DNA from: Clostridia bacterium
GTDB taxonomy: Bacteria; Bacillota; Clostridia; RUG12999
DNA length: 39,494 nt
Direction: 5' to 3'
NCBI GenBank assembly: GCA_022801925.1
Contig: JAAWTG010000024.1
Coordinates: forward strand, 1-39,494
Shown: positions 16,994 through 23,681 of the stretch, piece after piece
Numbering within the stretch: the first letter of the stretch is position 1
Layout of the letters: each line of letters starts with the position of its first letter
Notes under the pieces: model-generated
Seen by the model: the letters and a program-made list of their open reading frames with translations, nothing else
What the model was told of the DNA's origin: nothing
Databases searched by the model: none
Position numbers and translations under genes: made by a program

Positions 16994-17842
16994 TTACTGT
17001 CGTTTCAGCGTTACCATAACCACTTCCGGCGGATTAAAAATCCTCATTTTCTGCGGATTATAATCACAGCCGCGGCTTACAATCATTGTCGTATTCATTT
17101 CCTTGTACATACCCTCTGTATATTGTGGAAACAGTTCTCCGTTTTTTCCAAACACTCCACCCACAAACGGTACACGTATAATGCCTCCGTGCATATGTCC
17201 CGATAAAATCAAATCTACCGGTAAATCATGCAGTTTCGGATACACATCAGCGCGATGATATGCTAAAATCTGAAATGCATTTTCAAGTTTGTTGCTTTGT
17301 ACCGTCTTTTTGATTTGTTCCACGATTTCCTCGCCGATAACTTCATCACCTTTATCTTCAATGCCAATGATTCGTATGGTTTCTCCGTCTTTCGTAATGT
17401 CATCTGCGGAATTTATCAGCATCGTAACGCCAGCTTCCCGCAATGCGCCGGAAATCTGTTTTCGCACCACGTATCCGTTTGATGCTTCATGATTGCCGAA
17501 AATTCCATAAACCGGAATCTCTTCCGGCAGAGCGTTTACAATCTTCAACACATTGTCTAAATTGGTATCCGGCTGCTGAATCATGTCGCCTGCAAACAGC
17601 ACAATATCTGGCTTGGACTGGCGCAGCAGTGCTATGAACTTATCGGCATATACGGAATTATGGATATCCGAAATGACCGCAATCCGACAGCCGTCAAAAG
17701 CACCTGGCAGCTTTTCACTGGTATAGTCATATTCTGTCAGATATACGTTTTGGTTCATCACAAAATTAATTCCCGCAGCAACGCCTGCCGCAATGACAAT
17801 GATAAGCAGAAAAACAAAAAATCCTTTTATGATGCGTTTCAT
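16994..17842 (-). CDS. Membrane-anchored calcineurin-like metallophosphoesterase
   Basis: 282 residues with a signal-anchor helix at about 5-27 and the complete two-metal phosphoesterase set: SDIHN (D59, H61), GD (D86), GNHE (N117, H118), AYHRAD and GHMHGG. The arrangement matches the YkuE/LpxH-related group of extracytoplasmic phosphoesterases. The substrate is not predictable; lipid-linked or polymer phosphodiesters would fit the context. It is the first gene of a two-gene unit with the EAL protein, driven by the promoter at 18060-18088 through a leader of about 210 nt that contains the repeat array. Confidence 0.87.
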   Translation of the reverse strand: MKRIIKGFFVFLLIIVIAAGVAAGINFVMNQNVYLTEYDYTSEKLPGAFDGCRIAVISDIHNSVYADKFIALLRQSKPDIVLFAGDMIQQPDTNLDNVLKIVNALPEEIPVYGIFGNHEASNGYVVRKQISGALREAGVTMLINSADDITKDGETIRIIGIEDKGDEVIGEEIVEQIKKTVQSNKLENAFQILAYHRADVYPKLHDLPVDLILSGHMHGGIIRVPFVGGVFGKNGELFPQYTEGMYKEMNTTMIVSRGCDYNPQKMRIFNPPEVVMVTLKRQ

Positions 17843-17885
17843 TTGTGTTCCTCACCACTCGCATTGAATGTTTAATCTATGTCAA

Positions 17886-18028
17886 GCAAAGTTGAATCTC
17901 CATGTTATGCCGCCGCACCGGCTGCCGCATTTCATGCGGCAAAGTTGAGACACCTCACCCTGCGTCCAGAGTGTTATGCGCCGCCCATGGGTAGCCAAAC
18001 AAAAGTCGAATCTCTTATGCCTACGCAG
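17886..18028. repeat. Degenerate repeat array in a leader region
   Basis: Three imperfect units follow one another. Each starts near GGCAAAGTT, GGCAAAGTT or GCCAAACAAAAGT and continues with TGAATCTC-like and TTATGCC-like blocks. The last unit (AGTCGAATCTCTTATGCCTA, 18004-18023) is the reverse complement of the repeat found at 23611 and matches others at 27522 and 39455. The array fills most of the 366-nt gap between metallophosphoesterase and amidase. Confidence 0.55.
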
Positions 18029-18059
18029 CTTCTTAAATTAAAGTAGACTCTTTACGTCT

Positions 18060-18088
18060 ATTTTATCATGTCTATTCAACTTTGTCAA
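18060..18088 (-). promoter_or_regulatory. SigA-type promoter for the metallophosphoesterase-EAL unit
   Basis: On the minus strand TTGACA (18083-18088), 17 bp, TAAAAT (18060-18065). Only one position departs from consensus. Transcription would start near 18053. Confidence 0.8.
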
Positions 18089-18120
18089 TTCATTTTGTTG
18101 AAATGCGTATAGCAATTTTA

Positions 18121-18160
18121 CCCCCTCCCCAAAGGCACTCACATCTTTGGGGGAGAGGGC
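18121..18160. repeat. GC-rich palindrome after the amidase gene
   Basis: CCCTCCCCAAAG (18123-18134) pairs with CTTTGGGGGAGAGGG (18145-18159). No U-tract follows on the minus strand, so it is a weak terminator at best and may be a palindromic intergenic repeat; a similar C/G-rich hairpin is seen near 39066-39090. Confidence 0.5.
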
Positions 18161-18208
18161 AGACCCATTTAGGTATAAAAGCGTCTATTCTCCTATGTTT
18201 CGACACTT

Positions 18209-18892
18209 CTATGCCGCTTCTGACAATTTTCGATTCACTGCTTCTGCAATGTCCGGCAGTCTGCTTTTTAGATAGGGTCCCGGACATTCCGTTTTATCGG
18301 AGAACATGCTGTGAATGGTCAAATTCCCGTTCGTGTCTCCGGTAAATTCCAGTTTCTCAATGTTATTACGCCGACAAATATCCGTACAAAGTTCAATCAG
18401 CGCGTCAATTGACGCATCGCTCACATGCCAGTTATTGCCAATTTCGTCGTTGGAAACCTCTATGGTTACAGCGCGGTGATCGTTTTCTCCGCTGCTTGAC
18501 GTCCACGCACGGTTTTTTTCCTCCACATAGCAGCCCACTTTTCCATCAATATCAATTGCATAATTTGCAGAAGCCTGTCTGTCCCGCTGGGCAAACAAAT
18601 CCCCAAGTTTTTCCAAAGTGGTGATTCCCGCCATATGATGCACTGTGATTCTGTCAATCTTATTTTCTCGCGGGAAATCCGCATTGCAGCTTAAATATGC
18701 ATATTCAATCAGGGGGCTGTTTGCTGCGATTACCTCGTTTAATTCCGCCTCCGTCAGTTTTCGTCCGACATTTTCAGGCAATTTCCCATTCAGGGTATAC
18801 CATAACCCAACAATAACCACCAGTATGGCACAAAATCCGGCCAAAAGCAGCCAGATATCCAAATAGTTTCTTGCCCTCGTTTGCTCTTTCAT
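18209..18892 (-). CDS. Membrane-anchored N-acetylmuramoyl-L-alanine amidase (Amidase_2/PGRP fold)
   Basis: 227 residues: a signal anchor at about 12-33, a linker, then a type-2 amidase domain. Zinc ligands are visible as H85/H86 (ITVHHMAG), H204 (LTIHSMF) and C213 (ECPGPYL), matching the H-H-C set of this zinc hydrolase family, which cleaves the bond between N-acetylmuramic acid and the stem peptide. AGGAGGTG precedes the ATG. It lies 10 nt after the Wzy-like gene in the same transcript. In this context it might open peptidoglycan for attachment or passage of the polymer. Phage or prophage lysin is a less likely origin because of the membrane anchor and operon setting. Confidence 0.87.
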   Translation of the reverse strand: MKEQTRARNYLDIWLLLAGFCAILVVIVGLWYTLNGKLPENVGRKLTEAELNEVIAANSPLIEYAYLSCNADFPRENKIDRITVHHMAGITTLEKLGDLFAQRDRQASANYAIDIDGKVGCYVEEKNRAWTSSSGENDHRAVTIEVSNDEIGNNWHVSDASIDALIELCTDICRRNNIEKLEFTGDTNGNLTIHSMFSDKTECPGPYLKSRLPDIAEAVNRKLSEAA

Positions 18893-18902
18893 ATCACACC
18901 TC

Positions 18903-20273
18903 CTACGTCATTTGCACATACCAATAAAAATTATATGCAAATATCATGGCAAACACACCGAATATTATTTTTGTGGTGACAGAATTCAGCCGCCTGCCGC
19001 CCTGCGACGGATCTCCTCCCGACATGATTGCCATTGAAGTGATTTTTATATTAAAAAACGCCGCGTCTACCATATTGTGGAAAAGAAAGGCGCCCCACCC
19101 CGCTCTGCCATAGAGCCGCTTATCTTTTATGAGACATCTCACCGCCACAATAACCATCATAGCCATTGCAACCAGTCCCAATTCCGTCCCTACATGAATC
19201 AACGCGTTATGGATATGGTTGACGTTGAAATAGATGTCGCTGTCATATAAATTTAACTGCCGCCAGTTGCTCGGGCCGATTCCAAAGATTGGATTCATCT
19301 TAAAATAACGCACCCCGTTTTTCATCATCTCCAGCCGTTCGGCAAAAGTTGCCGTAAAACTGGGTCTGATAACGATAAGCATAGCAGCAAACAGCAGACT
19401 CAACACCGAAAGCCCAACCGCTATCGCTCTATATTCCGCCAAAAACCGTCCCATTTTCTCCCATTTTACGATAACCGCCGCAAAGTAGAGCAGCAGACAG
19501 ACATACAGCCATGTTTTCCCCACGCGCGAAACTGCAAGATACAACAAAATTCCCAGTCCCAGTCCGATACTCATCCGCGCAAGCAAACACCCGCTGCGCC
19601 CTACAGCCTTCTTGACACCAAATTTCCGAATATCAGCAATGATAATAACAACAATTCCCACCGCCATAGCGGCAAAGCTGCCCATCGACAAGGTCAATGC
19701 AAGCGCAATCAACAATAATGGTTCTATGCAGTTCCACCACCGCATACCGCTTGCTTTTTCCTCCGATATATCATTCATATAGGAAAACCAGCCCAACACA
19801 AGAAATATGCCCATACCATTAGGATTTCCTATCACCCCGCCAAGCCTTGCCGATGAATGCAGTAGCGCCGCGTCACACACAAACTCTCCGATACCGGCAA
19901 GCGCAACAAACGCCGTCAAAATAATACACAGTTTCCTGAGCAAGCATATCCCATCCTTATCCAGATATGCCATGAGAAGATATATGACCGAAAAAGCCGC
20001 CTGAATAGACGTAAATCCTTCTGCAATATTTCCATGCGCTAGATAAGCCGAAATAAGACTGAACAGATTATAAATCATCAGTGGCAGCAATACCCATAAA
20101 TCTACCGCCACTGCGCCCTGCATAAAACCAACTACACAAAGCATGATTCCCAGAGCACAAAAAATTGCCATCTTTCCTGTGCCGCCAAGCACAAAAATGC
20201 ATATTGTTAAAAACAGGCAGGCGACAATATATTGATTTTTCACTTCTTTCAGTAGATGCTTTAATTTATCCAT
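18903..20273 (-). CDS. Wzy-like O-antigen polymerase/ligase membrane protein (second in the locus)
   Basis: 456 residues with about eleven hydrophobic segments. The superfamily pattern is present: GGVIGNPNGMGIFLVLGW in the middle, and in the large outer loop ERLEMMKNGVRYFKMNPIFGIGPSNW followed by NHIHNALIHVGTELGL. It is the first gene of its unit, with AGGAGAG before the ATG and a leader of about 110 nt. Having two Wzy-like proteins in one locus suggests one polymerises and the other ligates or extends a different product; which is which cannot be told from sequence. Confidence 0.82.
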   Translation of the reverse strand: MDKLKHLLKEVKNQYIVACLFLTICIFVLGGTGKMAIFCALGIMLCVVGFMQGAVAVDLWVLLPLMIYNLFSLISAYLAHGNIAEGFTSIQAAFSVIYLLMAYLDKDGICLLRKLCIILTAFVALAGIGEFVCDAALLHSSARLGGVIGNPNGMGIFLVLGWFSYMNDISEEKASGMRWWNCIEPLLLIALALTLSMGSFAAMAVGIVVIIIADIRKFGVKKAVGRSGCLLARMSIGLGLGILLYLAVSRVGKTWLYVCLLLYFAAVIVKWEKMGRFLAEYRAIAVGLSVLSLLFAAMLIVIRPSFTATFAERLEMMKNGVRYFKMNPIFGIGPSNWRQLNLYDSDIYFNVNHIHNALIHVGTELGLVAMAMMVIVAVRCLIKDKRLYGRAGWGAFLFHNMVDAAFFNIKITSMAIMSGGDPSQGGRRLNSVTTKIIFGVFAMIFAYNFYWYVQMT

Positions 20274-20350
20274 AGCGCAGCTCTCCTACCTAAATGATTG
20301 CAAAATATAAAATGTCAGAGTATTTTTTTAGTACCGCATCTATTGATTCC

Positions 20351-20376
20351 ACATAGAAGCATCGATCCTTCTATGT
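20351..20376 (-). other. Hairpin in the leader of the first polysaccharide operon
   Basis: ACATAGAAG (20351-20359) and CTTCTATGT (20368-20376) form a perfect 9-bp stem with an 8-nt loop. It lies just after the transcription start predicted for the promoter at 20391-20419. No U-tract follows on the minus strand, so RNA stability or protein binding is more likely than termination. Confidence 0.5.
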
Positions 20377-20390
20377 TTCGTTACCCCTAT

Positions 20391-20419
20391 ATTTTATTAG
20401 CATTTCATACATAAGTCAA
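20391..20419 (-). promoter_or_regulatory. SigA-type promoter of the Wzy-amidase unit
   Basis: On the minus strand TTGACT (20414-20419), 17 bp, TAAAAT (20391-20396). It lies between the recombinase terminator and the Wzy-like gene. Confidence 0.75.
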
Positions 20420-20589
20420 TCTTTCTGTTGCTCCTCGCCAAAAGTTTGTGAAATTAGACAAAAAAAAAGAAAGTTAGACCCATTTTTCTACAAAAATTAC
20501 AATTCTTTTTTATGTAATATCATTTTCCGACGAGCCCCTTCTTCTCAAAAGAGTTTCCCCTTCTCTGCCGAAATCAAATTTCAGCCAAA

Positions 20590-20620
20590 AAAGAGTCGGA
20601 CTTCTTATATCCGACTCTTT
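20590..20620 (-). terminator. Intrinsic terminator of the recombinase gene
   Basis: AAAGAGTCGGA (20590-20600) and TCCGACTCTTT (20610-20620) form a perfect 11-bp stem, followed on the minus strand by TTTTTTGG. It isolates the recombinase transcript from the cargo operons. Confidence 0.85.
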
Positions 20621-20638
20621 GGGGTTAGCACCCACGGG

Positions 20639-22084
20639 TTATATTTTCCACATAATATTCACATGTTCGCCGCTAAGCAGGATTTTATCAATAAACTGTG
20701 CGGCGACAATCTTCTTCTCTTCAAATGCGAGAGCGTGAAAATTAAGCTGTTCCGTTTGATGCGGCTTATTTTCACCTCGTTTCATGAGCGTCTCCCGCTC
20801 TTTATGAAGCGCTTCAATTTTTTCAGTAATATACGAACCAGAAACCGCACTGCTTTCCGCCAACACCTCCACCAGGCGGTCTATTTTTTGCTCAATCTCT
20901 AAAATTTGAGAAGCCCTTTCTTTTGTATCCGGCAGATTTACCTTGGACGGCGTTTCCTCCAGCATTTCTGCAATCCTGCCTGCAACATAATGTTCCAGTT
21001 CTCGGAGGTTCACTTGAACAGCAGTGTCACAGATTGCAAAATTCGACCTTCCCGAGCAGACTAAATAGTGTTTATCTTCTGTTTTCATATAATTAATTTT
21101 AATTGCATAGCCGCATTGTTCGCATTTCATCAGTCCGGTCAGCCAGGAATATTTTCCTGCATTTTTTCTGGAAATTTGCGGATTTTTGTTTAGTTTATGT
21201 TGCACCCGAATCCATAAACCGGAATCAATGAATCCCTCGTGACTCGCAACCGTCAGCATTTGTCCTTCCATGGAATGATATTGATTTTTGTCCCGCGCCC
21301 GCCGCCCGATAATATTACATGCATGAATACCATCAAAACACTCCATATCCTGCTGTATCTGTAATCCGTTTGCCGCATAATACCAGTAAACATCTTCGTC
21401 TGCCTTGACATATAAAGGACTATGCAGGATGCGTGACAGCGTAACATTGTCCCACGCCTCCCGTTTTGGACCGTGAATGCCTTTTTCCGTCAAAGTCCTC
21501 GCAATGCTGCGCAAAGAGGTATTCGGCTTTGCATATTCTTCAAAAACAACTTGTACCACTTTTGCCTTTTCGTTGGCAGCAAGCGAAGATACCTGCCGTC
21601 CTTCTGCCATGATCTTTGTCAAATCAAACCCATATGGCGCAGGTCCGCCCGGCCATGCACCAAGCCGGAAACGGTGGACATAGTTGTCCTTCACACGCTC
21701 AGCAATGGTTTCCCGCTCCAGTTGGGCAAACACCAACACAATATGAAGCATTGCCCGCCCCATAGGCGAGGATGTATCGAACTGCTCCGTCACAGACTGA
21801 AACTCCACGCCATATTGCTGCAAAACTTCCCAAAGCCTACTGAAATCCGCAATGGAACGGCTAAATCTATCTAAACGATATACATAAATTTTTTGGATTT
21901 CTCCTTTTTTCACCGATTCCATGAGTTCCATAAACGCGGGACGCTTGGTATTTTTTCCCGAATAGCCCTTGTCGCAGAAAACGCACACCCCCTCTCCCGC
22001 ATATTTTTGGCACAAATCAATTTGTCCCGCAACAGATAAACTGTCTTTTTTATCAACGGATTGTCTTGCATATATCGCATTCAT
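20639..22084 (-). CDS. Large serine recombinase (site-specific integrase/excisionase)
   Basis: 481 residues. The N-terminal resolvase domain has the nucleophile Ser9 in YARQS and the active-site arginines R70 and R73 in YRLDRFSRS, plus R110 and the ERETIAERV helix. The recombinase domain follows (about 145-310), with GGPAPYGF and WDNVTLSRIL. A zinc ribbon uses C321, C324, C343 and C352. A coiled-coil stretch at about 400-450 is typical of the control element for integration versus excision. At 481 residues it is on the short side for large serine recombinases. It lies at the right end of the element, reads away from attR, and its ATG overlaps the stop of a 41-codon ORF by 4 nt. It is the obvious enzyme for the att sites described here. 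Confidence 0.93.
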   Translation of the reverse strand: MNAIYARQSVDKKDSLSVAGQIDLCQKYAGEGVCVFCDKGYSGKNTKRPAFMELMESVKKGEIQKIYVYRLDRFSRSIADFSRLWEVLQQYGVEFQSVTEQFDTSSPMGRAMLHIVLVFAQLERETIAERVKDNYVHRFRLGAWPGGPAPYGFDLTKIMAEGRQVSSLAANEKAKVVQVVFEEYAKPNTSLRSIARTLTEKGIHGPKREAWDNVTLSRILHSPLYVKADEDVYWYYAANGLQIQQDMECFDGIHACNIIGRRARDKNQYHSMEGQMLTVASHEGFIDSGLWIRVQHKLNKNPQISRKNAGKYSWLTGLMKCEQCGYAIKINYMKTEDKHYLVCSGRSNFAICDTAVQVNLRELEHYVAGRIAEMLEETPSKVNLPDTKERASQILEIEQKIDRLVEVLAESSAVSGSYITEKIEALHKERETLMKRGENKPHQTEQLNFHALAFEEKKIVAAQFIDKILLSGEHVNIMWKI

Positions 22085-22206
22085 GCTATCGCACTTTCCT
22101 TTATCTTAGCTGCTCGCAGCAAAAGGATACAGCGGCGGTGCAATTCCGCTTGTTTCACGGAACGTTTTGCTTCATTTGTTTCTAAATATGTATTGGTAAT
22201 TTTCAT
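22081..22206 (-). CDS. 41-residue basic protein coupled to the recombinase (candidate directionality factor)
   Basis: A short ORF with an excellent Shine-Dalgarno (GAGGAGGGGG about 8 nt before the ATG at 22206) and an ATGA overlap with the recombinase start. The product begins MKITNTYLETNEAK and is rich in Lys, Arg and Ala, probably one or two helices, with no domain I recognise. Translational coupling predicts equal expression with the recombinase. Small partners of large serine recombinases often act as recombination directionality factors, so this is a fair hypothesis; a simple leader peptide that loads ribosomes is the alternative. Confidence 0.7.
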   Translation of the reverse strand: MKITNTYLETNEAKRSVKQAELHRRCILLLRAAKIKESAIA

Positions 22207-22251
22207 TTGTATCGTCCCCCTCCTCATAACAATCCTATGCTGACACCCAAC

Positions 22252-22369
22252 CAAAATATGACGACAGTTTTAGACTAAACTGAAAATAATTTATGAACTT
22301 TGATTCTCATGGCAGCGTATGACCTTTTTTCTCTTTACTCCCGCGCGAACGCAAAACTGTCATATTCTG
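22252..22369. repeat. Inverted repeat in the right end of the element
   Basis: CAAAATATGACGACAGTTTT (22252-22271) is mirrored by AAAACTGTCATATTCTG (22353-22369), differing by a 3-nt gap and one base. An extra small dyad (CAGTTTTAG/CTAAACTG) lies at 22265-22282. The repeats sit between the recombinase unit and attR, a usual place for operator or accessory recombination sites. The rest of 22207-22410 shows no gene. Confidence 0.5.
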
Positions 22370-22389
22370 AAAACGTGGCAGTCAGAGCG

Positions 22390-22424
22390 TTTCCAACTGT
22401 TGCCGGTAGGGATAGTCTGGACTG
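22390..22424 (+). other. attR, right recombination junction
   Basis: The inner half carries TTTCCAACTGTTGC (22390-22403), the exact reverse complement of the arm at 979-992. The central GA is at 22411-22412, and the outer half (22413-22424) is deacetylase coding sequence ending in ACTG, mirroring the CAGT of the left side at equal distance. The arm-to-centre distance is 7 bp, identical to attL. Confidence 0.8.
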
Positions 22425-22668
22425 GAAAGACCTTTCCGCCGCGGAAATCACACAGCGCGTGAGTGAAAATGTGCAAAACGGCTCCATTTGCCTGTTCCAT
22501 AACGAGGCGAAACATACGCCGGAAGCGCTGGAACAATTGATTCCAAAATTGCAGCAGGAAGGATATTCGTTTGTTCCTGTTTCGCAACTCATTTATAAAC
22601 AAAGCTATTCCATCGACCACGCCGGGCGGCAAAGCGCCTTGCAAGCGACGGGCGCAAATCTATATTAA
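22411..22668 (+). CDS. PdaB-type polysaccharide deacetylase, C-terminal part of an interrupted gene
   Basis: Codons 22411-22665 encode the missing end of the deacetylase at 442: DSLDWKDLSAAEI, the motif SICLFHNEAKHTPEAL that holds the conserved His-Asn, and the family ending YSFVPVSQLIYK. It has no start codon or Shine-Dalgarno of its own; the open frame runs back through the element only by chance (to 22300). Joined to codons 442-969 it gives a 261-residue protein, close to the usual 250-260 of PdaB. The junction rebuilds Q-W-D-V-D-S-L-D-W. In the integrated state this piece should not be translated as a functional product. Confidence 0.9.
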   Translation, partial: DSLDWKDLSAAEITQRVSENVQNGSICLFHNEAKHTPEALEQLIPKLQQEGYSFVPVSQLIYKQSYSIDHAGRQSALQATGANLY

Positions 22669-22699
22669 CAGAAAAACAAAAACCCTTGAGAGGAGATAA

Positions 22700-23368
22700 A
22701 TGAACATGGAATACACAACGCAAAACAACAGTGCACAAATTGTAGGGGAGATTACGACGCCGCCGGCGTTCAGCCATCGGCATTTTGATGAAGATTTTTT
22801 TGTGTTCACCGTAAGAGTACCGCGGCTCAGCGGCGTAGGCGATTTTATCAATGTGACGATTTCAGAAAAACTCATTTGTGCTCTGGAACTAGAGGAAGGA
22901 ACCATGGTGGAAGTCAGCGGACAATACCGTTCCTATAACAACTACAGCGGCAAAGGTAGCAAACTGGTGCTTTCCCTGTTTGCACGCGACATCAAACTGG
23001 GCGCTGACATTGAACATATTGACAACCCTAACGCCATTACGTTGGACGGTTATATTTGTAAACCGCCGGTCTACCGCACCACACCGTTTTCGCGTGAGAT
23101 CGCAGACATTCTTTTGGCGGTCAACCGTTCCTATGGAAAATCCGACTACATTCCCTGCATTGTTTGGGGACGCAACGCAAAATTTGCTTCCTCTCTGGAA
23201 GTCGGCGCGCATATCCGTCTCAGCGGACGCATTCAAAGCCGTGAATATCAGAAAAAATATGAGGACGGTTCTCTCGAAACCAAAACGGCATTTGAAATTT
23301 CCGTCTCCAAACTGGACGTGATAGACGCAGCTGAAACACCTGAAACAGGGGGTTCTTTGGAATCTTAA
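22700..23368 (+). CDS. Single-stranded DNA-binding protein with two OB folds
   Basis: 222 residues made of two consecutive SSB-like OB-fold domains (about 10-100 and 110-210). The first carries QIVGEITTPPAF and FVFTVRVPRLSG; the second repeats the pattern with ITLDGYICKPPVYR, REIADILLAVNRSYGKSDYIPCIVWG and VGAHIRLSGRIQSREYQKK, which matches the SSB signature with the W-G and G-R-I-Q-S-R-E-Y residues. Such tandem SSB variants are common in Clostridia beside the normal Ssb. GAGGAG precedes the ATG; it begins 31 nt after the deacetylase stop, so it is probably in the same operon when that gene is intact. Confidence 0.82.
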   Translation: MNMEYTTQNNSAQIVGEITTPPAFSHRHFDEDFFVFTVRVPRLSGVGDFINVTISEKLICALELEEGTMVEVSGQYRSYNNYSGKGSKLVLSLFARDIKLGADIEHIDNPNAITLDGYICKPPVYRTTPFSREIADILLAVNRSYGKSDYIPCIVWGRNAKFASSLEVGAHIRLSGRIQSREYQKKYEDGSLETKTAFEISVSKLDVIDAAETPETGGSLES

Positions 23369-23387
23369 AACGATATATGCTCATCTG

Positions 23388-23413
23388 AGGCAGACGTTTC
23401 CGTCTGCCTTTTG
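23388..23413 (+). terminator. Intrinsic terminator after the SSB gene
   Basis: AGGCAGACG (23388-23396), TTTC loop, CGTCTGCCT (23401-23409), then TTTTG. A short, stable, classical terminator. Confidence 0.88.
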
Positions 23414-23451
23414 TTACATTTTTAACAATTTCACCGCCGCCAGGCATAAAA

Positions 23452-23463
23452 GTTGTATACAAC
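23452..23463. promoter_or_regulatory. Palindrome upstream of the hydrogenase promoter
   Basis: GTTGTATACAAC is a perfect 12-bp palindrome 8 bp before the -35 element. It shares the TTGTAT/ATACAA half-site with the larger operator at 23493-23523, so both may bind one regulator. Confidence 0.5.
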
Positions 23464-23470
23464 ATTCCAC

Positions 23471-23499
23471 TTGCCAATAAAATCGTTCTGTGATACAAT
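23471..23499 (+). promoter_or_regulatory. Promoter of the hydrogenase operon
   Basis: TTGCCA (23471-23476), 17 bp, TACAAT (23494-23499). The -10 element lies within the left arm of the operator palindrome, predicting repression by occlusion. The transcript would start near 23506 and has a leader of about 175 nt. Confidence 0.7.
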
Positions 23500-23523
23500 A
23501 GTCACTAGAAGTGACTATTGTAT
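23493..23523. promoter_or_regulatory. 31-bp operator-like palindrome over the hydrogenase promoter
   Basis: ATACAATAGTCACT (23493-23506) and AGTGACTATTGTAT (23510-23523) form perfect 14-bp arms with a 3-bp centre. It covers the -10 and the start point. It does not match the Rex consensus; an HxlR-, MarR- or PadR-like dimer is possible. The regulator is unknown. Confidence 0.7.
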
Positions 23524-23610
23524 GATAGGCAGTGCCTTCGCAACTGAATTTACAGATTAATATTTCCTTTTTGGGGAATCTTACAATCAGGACTTTTTCC
23601 AGATTCGGGA

Positions 23611-23640
23611 TAGGCATGAGATTCGACTCTCTTATGCCTA
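23611..23640. repeat. TAGGCAT palindromic repeat, copy before hydC
   Basis: TAGGCATGAGA (23611-23621) is mirrored by TCTCTTATGCCTA (23628-23640), with TTCGAC in the centre. It lies in the leader of the hydrogenase operon, 41 nt before the hydC start. Confidence 0.6.
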
Positions 23641-23681
23641 ATCATGGAAACCATTTCATAACAGGAAAGGATGAATCAACA

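Larger units (their letters stand above)
970..22411. mobile_element. 21.4-kb serine-recombinase element carrying a polysaccharide locus, inserted in a deacetylase gene
   Basis: The limits come from three facts. The deacetylase reading frame is interrupted at 969/970 and resumes at 22411 with no codon lost. The two junctions share GGA (969-971 and 22410-22412). A 14-bp inverted repeat lies at each inner end, 7 bp from a central GA. A large serine recombinase and a small coupled ORF sit at the right end. Removing 21,441 bp rebuilds the host gene. The cargo is a Fic protein and about 14 cell-surface genes, all on the minus strand. There are no conjugation, phage structural or replication genes, so it is either a genomic island or a skin-like intervening element. 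The boundaries are seen in the sequence; mobility is inferred. Confidence 0.88.

Noticed and set aside
17886-18028. Possible short CRISPR array
   Set aside because: Units are imperfect, of unequal length, and match dispersed copies elsewhere; no cas genes are near.
20351-20376. Terminator in the leader of the Wzy-amidase unit
   Set aside because: A perfect stem but low GC and no U-tract on the minus strand, so termination is unlikely.
22300-22410. In-frame ATG at 22300 as a real start for the C-terminal deacetylase piece
   Set aside because: No Shine-Dalgarno precedes it, residues before the D of DSLDW do not resemble the family, and the stretch crosses the recombination arm. It is chance open frame at the end of the element.
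442-22668. Two independent deacetylase genes or a simple duplication
   Set aside because: The two pieces do not overlap in the family alignment. They are complementary parts meeting at one codon with a shared GGA, which fits a single interrupted gene.
23493-23523. Rex operator at the hydrogenase promoter
   Set aside because: The Rex pattern TTGTGAA-N4-TTCACAA is not present; the arms have AGTGACTATTGTAT instead.
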